Program-made: the position numbers and the translations under genes
Assembly (NCBI GenBank): GCA_026990035.1
Contig: JALSIM010000034.1
Coordinates: 1 to 45,300 of the forward strand
Length of the DNA stretch: 45,300 nt
Direction: 5' to 3'
DNA from: Alphaproteobacteria bacterium
Lineage (GTDB): Bacteria > Pseudomonadota > Alphaproteobacteria > Geminicoccales > Geminicoccaceae
Notes under the pieces: model-generated
Databases searched by the model: none
What the model saw: only the letters and a program-made list of their open reading frames with translations
Told to the model about the DNA's origin: nothing
In this document: piece by piece, positions 19,329-27,700 of the stretch
Layout: the number at the start of each line of letters is the position of its first letter
Numbering within the stretch: the stretch's first letter is position 1

Positions 19329-20269
19329 GACCGGTCTCCGAAGAAGCGCAGGGCCAGGGTCGGCACCAGACCCCTGGGCATGAAGATCATGGTCAGCACC
19401 ATCACCAGGCCGAGCATGACGTGCTCGTAGTTCTGGAAGACGGTCAGGAACTGCGGCAGGGCGGTGAGCAGGGCGGCACCGACGATGGCGCCGAAGGTGG
19501 AGGCCATGCCGCCGAGGACGACCATCGTCACGAACTGGATGGAGCGCAGGAAATCGGCTTCGTCGGGCGTCAGCCAGCCCGAGAAGTGGGCGAACAGGGA
19601 ACCGGCGAGACTGGCGATCACGGCCGACACCACGAACACCAGCACCTTGTAGGCGGTGGTGTCCACGCCGCAGACGCGGGCCGCGATCTCGGAACTGTGG
19701 ACCGCCCGCAGCGCCCGGCCGATGGGACTGTCGACGAGATTGAGGGCGAGCCAGGTGACGAGCACGAGGGTACCGCCCACGAGCCAGTACCAGCTCCAGG
19801 TACCGGAGATCTCGAACCCGAAGAGGGTCAGCGGATCGACCGGCATGCCATCGGGACCGCCGGTGAGCGCCACCTCCTGGGAAAGGACGATGGAGATGAT
19901 GATCCCGAGACCCAGGGTGGCCATCGCCAGATAGTGTCCCTTGAGGGCCAGGATCGGACGGGCGACGGCGAAGGCGATCCCTCCCGAGAGGAGGATGCCG
20001 GCGAGAAGGGCGAGGAGCGGCGGCCAGCCGTGGGTCGATGTCAGGATGGCCGAGGCATAGGCGCCGATGCCGAAGAAGCCGGCGTGCCCGAGGCTGATCT
20101 GGCCCGCGTAGCCGATCAGAAGGTTGAGGCCGATGCAGACGATGGCGGCGATGCCGACGTTGATCGCGACGTCGAAATAGAAGCTGTTGGGAAATCCCAG
20201 GGGCATCAGCAGGATGGCCAGGACGAGGAGGACCAGCCCGCCGTGATGGGAGCCGAGCAGCCGCCGCAT
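19325..20269 (-). CDS. livM: Branched-chain amino-acid-type ABC transporter permease LivM
   Basis: The 314-residue inner-membrane permease has about eight to ten hydrophobic segments, beginning with LVLLVLAILLMPLGF. It shows the LivM hallmark LIGYAGQISLGHAGFFGIGAYASAIL in the second to third segment, GHYLAMATLGLGIIISIVL, and the cytosolic EAA-like loop near DSPIGRALRAVHSSEIAARVCGV that contacts the ATPases. Length is normal. It starts 4 nt after livH stops and overlaps livG by 4 nt. Confidence 0.95.
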
Positions 20270-20273
20270 GCCG

Positions 20274-21146
20274 TCAGACCCGCTCGATTCCGCGCAGGCC
20301 GAACAGCCCGCTGGGCCACAGGACGAGGAACAGCAGGATGATGACGAAGGCCACGGCGTCCTTGTAGGCGGAGGAAAGATAGCCGGCCGCCATCGCCTCG
20401 GCGATGCCGATCACGAGGCCACCGACGATGGCTCCCAGCCCGGAGCCCAGCCCGCCGACGATGGCGGCGGCGAAGCCCTTGAGTCCGAGCATCACTCCGA
20501 CCTGGAAATGGGTCGGGGCGAGCGGGGTGATCAGCACCCCGGCGAGGGCCCCGAGGGCGCCAGCGAGGGCGAAGCTGACCAGCACCACCTTGCGCGTGTC
20601 GATGCCCACGAGCTGGGCGGCGAGCGGATTGTAGGCGGTGGCCATCATCGCCTTGCCCCACAGGGTCTTGGCGAAGAAGAACCACAGCAGCAGCGCGATC
20701 ACCGCGGTGACGCCGAAGATCCAGAGGGACTGCGGCAGCAGGGTGGCCCCCATGATCACCAGCGGCTCCTCCCCGGAAATCGGGGGCAGCGAATGGAAGT
20801 TGCGGTCCCAGACGATGCCTGCGAGTCCGCGGATCAGGATCGCCGCACCGATGGTGATGATGATCAGCCCCACCGCCGAGGTGCCCTTGGCCGGGGCGAT
20901 CCCCAAACGCTCGATGGCGACGGCGACGACCACGGCGAGCAGCACCGCGAGGACCGCCGCCAGCGGCAGCTCGATGCCGGCGGCGGCGAAGAACACCGTC
21001 GCCATGCCGCCGATCATCACGAATTCGCCCTGGGCGAAGTTGATGAGATGGCTGGCGTTGTAGATGAGCGAGAAGCCGAGCGCGATGAGCGCATAGATGG
21101 CTCCCACCGTCAGACCGGAAAACAGGAATTGGAAGAATTCGGTCAT
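20274..21146 (-). CDS. livH: Branched-chain amino-acid-type ABC transporter permease LivH
   Basis: The 290-residue inner-membrane permease partners LivM. Landmarks are FFQFLFSGLTVGAIYALIAL and GFSLIYNASHLINFAQGEFVMIGGM at the N-terminus, and ATAYNPLAAQLVGIDTRKV, the ATPase-contact loop, with LKGFAAAIVGGLGS after it. The ATG at 21146 directly precedes the family start; 20 upstream in-frame residues look non-coding. It lies 78 nt downstream of the diguanylate cyclase gene on the same strand, with no obvious terminator between them. Confidence 0.95.
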   Translation of the reverse strand: MTEFFQFLFSGLTVGAIYALIALGFSLIYNASHLINFAQGEFVMIGGMATVFFAAAGIELPLAAVLAVLLAVVVAVAIERLGIAPAKGTSAVGLIIITIGAAILIRGLAGIVWDRNFHSLPPISGEEPLVIMGATLLPQSLWIFGVTAVIALLLWFFFAKTLWGKAMMATAYNPLAAQLVGIDTRKVVLVSFALAGALGALAGVLITPLAPTHFQVGVMLGLKGFAAAIVGGLGSGLGAIVGGLVIGIAEAMAAGYLSSAYKDAVAFVIILLFLVLWPSGLFGLRGIERV

Positions 21147-21224
21147 CGTCGACCTGCGGCATCCCCTCTCGCTGCGACCGGGCGGGGCGTCGCCTAGCAC
21201 GGGCACGGCCGTTAGCCAATGGCC

Positions 21225-22130
21225 TCAGGGCGGTCGCTCGGACGTCTCATCGGCAGGGGGCGGGGACGGCGGTTCGGTGCAGACCCGGTTCCGGCCGAGG
21301 TGCTTGGCGGCATAGAGGGCCCGGTCCGATCGGGCCAGCAGGGAATCGAGATCGGCTTCGGGACCTTCCGCCGCGGCCACGCCGATGCTCACGCCGAGCG
21401 GCATCGGCTCGCGGATCTCGGCGACCGCCCGGCGGATCCTCTCGGCCACCACCAGCGCGGCATCCCGGCGGGTATGGGGCATGATCACCACGAACTCGTC
21501 GCCGCCGAAGCGGGCGGCGATGTCGGTCGCCCGCAGGGTCCGGCGCAGAATGACGGCGAGACGTTGCAGAGCGCGGTCACCCTCGGCATGGCCGAGGGCG
21601 TCGTTGATCTCCTTGAAGCGGTCGATATCGACGGTGAGGATGGCGATGGGCTGCTCGTAGCGGCGGGCCAGGGCCACCAGCTCGCGGGCACGGTCGAAGA
21701 AGGCGCGGCGATTGCAGAGGCCGGTGAGCTCGTCGGTGCCGGCGAGCTGGCGCAACCGGCGCTCGGCGATCTCGCGGCGCCGGATTTCCTCCTCGAGCCG
21801 CGCCCGAGCCCGGCTGAGTTCGTCGATGATGTGGAGGAGGGCGCCCACCGGCAGCGCCGTCAGCCCGCCGGTGACGAGACCGGTGATGATCGCCGCGCGC
21901 AGGGCTTCGCCGGCATGGACCGCACCGCTGCCGAAAACGAGAAGGGCGACGGAGGCGCCGATCAGAGCGCTGAACAGGGCCGCCGCGACGGTCGCGAGGC
22001 GCCAGCCGTAGGCATGGAGAAAGGCCGCCAGATGGAGAAGGGGACGCGGCAGCAATGCGCGGCGGAGTTCGGCGACCGGCTCGCCGTTCTCCTCGGTCCT
22101 GTCACCGGGAAGTTCGAAGCCGGCCGCCAT
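21225..22130 (-). CDS. Membrane-anchored diguanylate cyclase (GGDEF)
   Basis: Makes cyclic di-GMP from two GTP. The 301-residue product has two predicted membrane segments (about residues 43-66 and 78-101), a short coiled coil (about 103-128, LSRARARLEEEIRRREIAER) and one GGDEF domain. The active-site signature GGDEF is intact at 209-213, the metal-binding DIDRFKEIND is present, and an RATD sequence at 200-203 lies five residues before GGDEF, matching an inhibitory I-site (RxxD). No periplasmic sensor domain is present; the loop between the membrane segments is only about 12 residues. The gene sits between the LIV-type binding protein and livH on the same strand, which is unusual. Confidence 0.95.
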   Translation of the reverse strand: MAAGFELPGDRTEENGEPVAELRRALLPRPLLHLAAFLHAYGWRLATVAAALFSALIGASVALLVFGSGAVHAGEALRAAIITGLVTGGLTALPVGALLHIIDELSRARARLEEEIRRREIAERRLRQLAGTDELTGLCNRRAFFDRARELVALARRYEQPIAILTVDIDRFKEINDALGHAEGDRALQRLAVILRRTLRATDIAARFGGDEFVVIMPHTRRDAALVVAERIRRAVAEIREPMPLGVSIGVAAAEGPEADLDSLLARSDRALYAAKHLGRNRVCTEPPSPPPADETSERPP

Positions 22131-22140
22131 GATCGATCAC

Positions 22141-22187
22141 GGAGGGAACGCGCGCCGCACCGGCCGCGCTCCGGCGGCGCGCCTCCC
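22141..22187. terminator. GC-rich hairpin after the binding-protein gene
   Basis: GCGCGCCGC (22150-22158) pairs perfectly with GCGGCGCGC (22174-22182), extended after a small bulge by GGAGG and CCTCC at the outer ends. It lies directly after the substrate-binding-protein stop on the minus strand, before the diguanylate cyclase start. It may attenuate read-through or protect the upstream mRNA, a common way to keep the binding protein more abundant than the permease. No U-tract is visible. Confidence 0.45.
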
Positions 22188-22198
22188 GTGAAGCCCGA

Positions 22199-23350
22199 TC
22201 AATAGAGATACTTCCAGTTGCCACCCCGAACCTCGAGCATCTTGAAGGCTTCCGGACCGAGACCCAGGTGGTCTTCCGGACTCATGTTGAAAATGCCGTC
22301 CACGCCGATGAAGTTCCGGGTCCGTTCCAGGGCGTCGCGGACCGCGGCGGGATCGGCACCGCCGGCCCGTTCGATCGCCCCCACCAGCAGGAACAGGGCG
22401 TCGTAGGCATGCCCGCCGAAGGTCGAGACCTCCTCGCCGTAGGCCGCCTCGTAGGCCTCGATGTAGGCCAGTCCGACCGCGCGCTGCGGATCGTCTTCGG
22501 GTAGCTGATCGGCGACCACCAGGGCGGCGCAGGGCAGCCGCACCCCTTCGGCGGCGGCGCCGGCCCCCTCGATGAAGCGCTTCGAGCAGGAGCCGTGATT
22601 GTGATAGAGCCGCCCCTCGAGACCGAGCTGGGCGTAGTTCTTGGTGACGATGGTCGAGGCGGCACCGAAGCCGCAGAACAGCACCGCCTGCACCCCCGCG
22701 TTGCGGATCTTCGTGAGCTGGGGCGTCATGTCGGTGTCGCCCTTGCCGTACTGCTCGGTGGCCTTGATCGTCAGCCCGTAGGAGCCGGCGAGTTCCTCGG
22801 CGTTCTTCAGGCAGCTCTTGTCGAAGCCGCCGGAGCCGCCGATCAGTCCGATCTCGGTGACCCCCTCCTTCTTCATGTCGGCGTAGACCTTCTCCACCGC
22901 CATGCGGTCGGTGTGCGGGGTCTTGAAGACCCATTTCTTGACCGGATCGATGATCACCGAGGCGCCGGCGAGAGAGATGAAGGGACGCTCCGCCTTCTCC
23001 ACCAGCTTGATCACCGCCATCGTCTCGCCGGTCGTCGTTCCGCCGATGATGGCGTCGACCCGGTCCTGCTCCAGCAGGCGCTTGACGAAGGTGACGGCGT
23101 TCTTGGCGCTGGTGCCCGTGTCGTAGAGTACGAGTTCCAGCGGATGACCGAGGACGCCGCCTTCGGCGTTGATCTTCTCGACATAGAGCTCGAGGGTCTT
23201 CTTCTCCGGATCGCCGAGGAAGGCGGCGGGTCCGGTGACCGCGAGGAACGAGCCGATTCTGATCGGCTCCGCCGCCTGGGCGACATGGATCAGACCGAGG
23301 GTCAGCGCCCCCGCCAGGACCGAAAACGCCTTCCGAGATCTTTCGCTCAC
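22199..23350 (-). CDS. LivK-type periplasmic substrate-binding protein of ABC importer
   Basis: The 383-residue product binds the substrate of the LIV-type importer in the periplasm. It has a signal peptide (FSVLAGALTLGLIHVAQA, mature from about residue 27) and a type-I periplasmic fold: IRIGSFLAVTGPAAFLGDPE, EKINAEGGVLG, VDAIIGGTTTGETMAV, and HAYDALFLLVGAIERAGG near the C-terminus. LivK-fold proteins bind leucine-type amino acids, amides, urea or aromatic acids, so the ligand is undetermined. The start is a GTG at 23350 with a GGGAGG box 7 nt upstream. First gene of the string that continues with the cyclase and livHMGF. Confidence 0.93.
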   Translation of the reverse strand: MSERSRKAFSVLAGALTLGLIHVAQAAEPIRIGSFLAVTGPAAFLGDPEKKTLELYVEKINAEGGVLGHPLELVLYDTGTSAKNAVTFVKRLLEQDRVDAIIGGTTTGETMAVIKLVEKAERPFISLAGASVIIDPVKKWVFKTPHTDRMAVEKVYADMKKEGVTEIGLIGGSGGFDKSCLKNAEELAGSYGLTIKATEQYGKGDTDMTPQLTKIRNAGVQAVLFCGFGAASTIVTKNYAQLGLEGRLYHNHGSCSKRFIEGAGAAAEGVRLPCAALVVADQLPEDDPQRAVGLAYIEAYEAAYGEEVSTFGGHAYDALFLLVGAIERAGGADPAAVRDALERTRNFIGVDGIFNMSPEDHLGLGPEAFKMLEVRGGNWKYLY

Positions 23351-23467
23351 CGAGGTGCCTCCCGTGCTTGCGGCTACCCATCCGATTGGCCCGAACCATC
23401 GGGTAGGGCAACCGATAGCACCGCGACGCGGCCCGAGGCAAACATCGGCGCGCGGCGACGGCAGGGA

Positions 23468-24082
23468 TCAGGCGGCGCGTTCCATGCGACGGCCCGTCCG
23501 GTCCGCGACGTCCCGGGTATATCGCCAGACGGACGCCGGCGGAATGTTGCGGAAAACGTAGGCCACCATCTGCGCCCGGAGGCCGAACGTGCGCGGCGGG
23601 ATGGAGGGGACCGGGGCGTAGGTGTACTGGATCAGCACCCCGTCGTCACCCATCGCCTCGAAGCTCCGTTCGACGATCGCCCGCTTGAATTCCAATGGCA
23701 TGCCGACCATCGGCAGACCGGAGATGACGGTACCGACATCCTCGATGCCCAGACGCTCGAGAATCTCGTCGAGGCGGGTGGCGTCCCCCTGCACCACACG
23801 GACCCCGTCCAGCTCCTGCTTGAGAAACTGGGCGAGTTCGCCGTCGAGCTCGATCACGAGCAGCTTGTCCCGCGGAATGCCGACCTCGATCAGGCCCTTC
23901 GAAATCGCCCCGGTGCCGCCGCCGAGCTCGACCACGAACTGCCCGGGCCGCCGCACCACCGCGCCCGCCATGGCCCTCCCGAGGGCACGTGAGGAAGGGA
24001 TCATGGATCCCATGGATTTCGGTGAGCGCAGCCACTGCCGGAAGAAGAGCCCTCCTTCCTTGAGTGCCTTGCTGCCTTGCAT
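23468..24082 (-). CDS. pmtA: Phospholipid N-methyltransferase-type SAM-dependent methyltransferase
   Basis: The 204-residue product resembles PmtA, which methylates phosphatidylethanolamine stepwise to phosphatidylcholine at the inner membrane. It starts MQGSKALKEGGLFFRQWLRS, followed by PKSMGSMIPSSRALGRAMA, then the SAM-binding VVELGGGTGAISKGLIEVG, LLVIELDGELAQFL and DVGTVISGLPMVGMP (post-motif region). The rRNA-dimethylase-like fold and the SGLPMVGMP motif favour PmtA over KsgA. The ATG at 24082 is the first sensible start; the frame upstream is open for 250 codons but has shadow composition. It is monocistronic, with its promoter in the gap upstream. Confidence 0.85.
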   Translation of the reverse strand: MQGSKALKEGGLFFRQWLRSPKSMGSMIPSSRALGRAMAGAVVRRPGQFVVELGGGTGAISKGLIEVGIPRDKLLVIELDGELAQFLKQELDGVRVVQGDATRLDEILERLGIEDVGTVISGLPMVGMPLEFKRAIVERSFEAMGDDGVLIQYTYAPVPSIPPRTFGLRAQMVAYVFRNIPPASVWRYTRDVADRTGRRMERAA

Positions 24083-24794
24083 AAGCCGCTCCTCCGACCG
24101 CCGCGGTTCGCGTGACCTGCCGTGCGGCGGCTTGTGGCCCAAACTCGCGCCGCCCGCAACCGTTCGTGCGGCTACGGACCGCGGGCGCATCGGCGCTGCC
24201 CGCGTCGACCACGCGCCTCCTATGATAGGCGCAAGCCCGGCCGCCGGTAAAGCGGCGCCGGCCGGATCCTCGGCTGGGCGGGGGTGTCGTGAGGGCCCGC
24301 GGCCGTGGCCGCCGGGCAACAGCGGCACGAAAACGGCAGATGCGGAGGCACCGTCGCCGGGGGGCGAGGCGTGGTCCCGGATCGACCGTGGACCGGCGAG
24401 GACATCGCCGCCGACGGCGCCGGTTTCCTGTCGGTCGACGCCTTCGTTCCGTCGAGCCTCGACGCCGTGGCCACCCGGCTTCATCTCGGCCGCCGGCATG
24501 CGGAGCGCGAGCGCGACGGCCTCGATCTCGACCCCGTCGAGCTCGTGACGACCGGTACCCGGGTCGGGGCCCGGGATCCGCCTCCTCCTGCGGTTTCCGC
24601 CGGGAGCGCCGATGGCGGGGGCGGCGCAGGAACATCGGTCGGCACGCGAGGTCCCGTCCGGTCCGAACCTGTCGACCGGCGAAGCGGACGCGCCGATCGT
24701 CGGTCTCGACGGGGCGGAGGAGCGGGCCCGCGACCGGCCCGCCGAGGGGCTGCCCGCCGCCCGGTTTCCGGGCGGCGGCGTCGAACCCCGATCC
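24083..24794. other. 712-nt gap between NAD-GDH and pmtA; pmtA promoter region and possible broken gene
   Basis: No intact gene is evident. Next to pmtA the only AT-rich spot is an 11-bp palindrome, CCTATGATAGG (24219-24229), which offers a TATCAT -10-like box on the minus strand about 140 nt before pmtA. From about 24305 a plus-strand frame has strong coding-like composition, described separately. No RNA gene, insertion sequence or riboswitch consensus was seen. Confidence 0.5.
24305..24794 (+). pseudogene. Possible frameshifted or degraded gene, plus strand
   Basis: From 24305 to about 24565 a plus-strand frame has high GC at third positions and a normal residue mix (for example AADGAGFLSVDAFVPSSLDA and LDLDPVELVTTGTRVG). 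After that it turns into Arg/Gly-rich shadow, while the next frame becomes protein-like (GIRLLLRFPPGAPMAGAA, then EADAPIVGLDGAEERARD) up to the NAD-GDH end. Joined by one frameshift near 24565-24580, in a run of G and C, the two would give one soluble protein of about 160 residues. The DIAADG segment is faintly PilZ-like, but that is speculation. It could also be chance in GC-rich DNA, or an assembly error in an intact gene. Confidence 0.25.
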
Positions 24795-27700
24795 TCAGTC
24801 GGGCGAGCGGACCACGCGCAGATCGGAGAGGCTGCGCACGGCCACACTCAGCATCGACAGGGCGGGCGCCGGGGCGGCCTTGAGATCGGCGAGCAGCCGC
24901 CGGTAGCGGAGGATGCCGTGGAGCCGGGTCTCCAGCCAGCTCTCGACCCGTTCCCGGACGGCGTCCGGGGTTTCGACGACGCCGATCTCCTCGACACAAG
25001 CGAGGGTGAGGCGGCGGAGCACGTTCGAGAGTTCCTCCTTGAGACCGGTGAGGGCGAGCCGGTCCCAGCGGCTCTCGGCCGGCGCGCGGCGCAGCCGGGC
25101 CGACAGCCAGGCGATGTCGAGGACCGCGCTCAGGGCGAAGTAGATGCGGGCGACCGCCAGATAGTCGATCGTCTCGACCGCCCGCTCCGGCTGCCAGCTC
25201 TGGGCGGCGGCGACGATGTCGCTGGCCGGCAGGAACAGGGGGAGGGCGCTCACCTGGCGGGCCAGGGGGCGCGGCAGTCCGGCCTCGGCGTAGGCGGCGA
25301 CGGTGCCGTTGAAGGTGATCGTCTGGCTGGAGGCCAGCACCTCCTCGAGGCTGTCGATCACCCGCGCGATGCCCGGACGGAAACGGCCGACGGTCTCGCG
25401 GATCCCCAGCGGGCGCGCCGCATGGGCGAGGAACCAGCGGGTCCCCGCCGCCAGCGTGTCGCGCAGGGCGGCGAGAATCGCGAGCTGGTGCTCGGCCGCG
25501 ACCTCGTAGCCGAGGGTTTCCACTTCTCCCCACACCGGCAGCAGGGCGAAGGCGTCGCGGGCGATGACGAAGGCCAGGGTGATGTCCGTGAGATCGGCAC
25601 CGGTCTCGTCCTCCATCTCGCTGACGAAGACCTCGAGCCCGCGGTTGATGATGCTGTTGGCGATCCAGGTGGCGATGATCTCGCGGCGCAGCCGATGATC
25701 GGCGATCTGGTCGGGAAAGCGGCGGCGGAGCGGGCGCGGGAAATACTTCCGCAGATCGACCAGGAAATAGGGGCGATCGGGAATGGGGCTCCGCAGCAGA
25801 TCCTCGTACAGGGTCGTCTTGGCGTAGGCGAGGAGCACCGCCGCCTCGGGTCGGGTGAGCCCCCCTCCCCGACGACGGCGCGCCAGGATCTCCTGATCGG
25901 AGGGCAGGAACTCGAGGGCGCGATCGAGCCGGCCGCGCTCCTCGAGCTTGCGCATCAGGCGCTGACGAGCGTCCGTCATCCCTTCGGCCATCGTCTGGCC
26001 GACGCTCAGGGCCAGATTCTGCAGGACGTTGTCACGCAGGACGAGTTCCGCCACCTCGTCGGTCATCTCCGCCAGCAGGGCGTCCCGCTGCTTGAGGGTG
26101 ATCTCGCCCGCCTCCATCACCTCCCGCAGGAGGATCTTGATGTTGACCTCGTGGTCGGAACAGGAGACCCCGGCCGAATTGTCGATGAAATCGGTGTTGA
26201 TGCGGCCGCCGGCGGCGGCGAAGGCGATCCGCGCCCGCTGGGTGAAGCCGAGATTGCCGCCCTCGCCCACCACCTTGCAGCGCAGCTCTTCGGCATCGAC
26301 GCGCACCGCGTCGTTGCTGCGATCCTGCGCATCCGCGTGGCTTTCGGCCCGGGCCTTGACGAAAGTGCCGACCCCGCCGTTCCACAGAAGATCGACCGGC
26401 GCCCGCAGGATCGCGCTCACCAGCTCGTTGGGGGTGAGCTGTTCGGCGTCGATGGCGAGGGCCGCCCGCATCTGCGGCGAGAGCGGGATGCGTTTGGCGC
26501 TGCGACGCCACACGCCGCCGCCTTCGCTGATCAGATCGCGGTCGTAGTCCTCCCAGCTCGACCGCGGCAGGGCGAAGAGCCGCTTCCGTTCGGCGAAGGA
26601 GACGGCGGGATCGGGATCGGGATCGACGAAGATGTGGCGGTGGTCGAAGGCGGCGATCAGGCGGATCCTGTCGGAGAGCAGCATGCCGTTGCCGAACACG
26701 TCGCCGGACATGTCGCCGATGCCGACGACGGTGAAGGGATCCTTCAGCGGATCGATGCCGAGCTCGCGGAAATGGCGCTTGACGGATTCCCAGGCGCCGC
26801 GGGCGGTGATCCCCATCTTCTTGTGGTCGTAGCCGGCGGAGCCGCCGGAGGCGAAGGCGTCGTCGAGCCAGAAGCCGTATTCCCGGCTGATGGCGTTGGC
26901 GATGTCGGAGAAGGTCGCGGTCCCCTTGTCGGCGGCCACCACCAGATAGGGATCGTCGTCGTCGTAGCGGACCACCCGCGGCGGCGGCACCACTTCGCCG
27001 CCGCGCTGGTTGTCGGTGATGTCGAGCATGCCCCGCAGGAAGGTCCGGTAGCAGCGGATTCCCTCCTCCAGCAGGGCCTGGCGGTCGCCGCCCGCCGGCG
27101 GCCGCTTGACCACGAACCCGCCCTTGGCGCCGACCGGAACGATGATCGCGTTCTTGACCATCTGGGCCTTCATGAGGCCCAGGATCTCGGTGCGGAAATC
27201 CTCCCGGCGATCCGACCAGCGGATGCCGCCGCGGGCGACCTTGCCGCCGCGCAGATGGACCGCCTCCACATGCGGGGCATAGACGAAGATCTCGTAGGTC
27301 GGTCGCGGCGCCGGCATGCCCGGGACCCGCGCCGGATCGAATTTGAGGGCGAGGTAGGGGTGGCGCTCCCCGTCTTCGGGCGGGTCCTGGAACGCGTTGG
27401 TGCGCAGCGTCGCCTGGACGAGGCCGAGATGGGTGCGCAGGATCCGATCCTCGTCGAGGACCGCCACCTGCTCGAGGCGGCCGAGGATTTCCGTCACCAG
27501 CTCGGCGGAGCGGCGCTCGCGTCTCTTTTCGGCGAGATCGGGATCGAAGCGGGCCGCGAACAGGGCCGCGAGCCGGCGGGCGATGCCGCCGTTGGCGGCG
27601 AAGGTGCGCTCGATGTAGGCTTGACTGAAGGGGGAGCCGATCTGGAGCATGTATTTGCAGTAGGCCCGGAGCACCGTGATCTCGTCGGCGTCGAGACCGG

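Noticed and set aside
24083-24847. Long N-terminal extension of the PmtA-like protein
   Set aside because: The frame is open but Arg/Ser/Pro-rich, and homologues start near the ATG at 24082.
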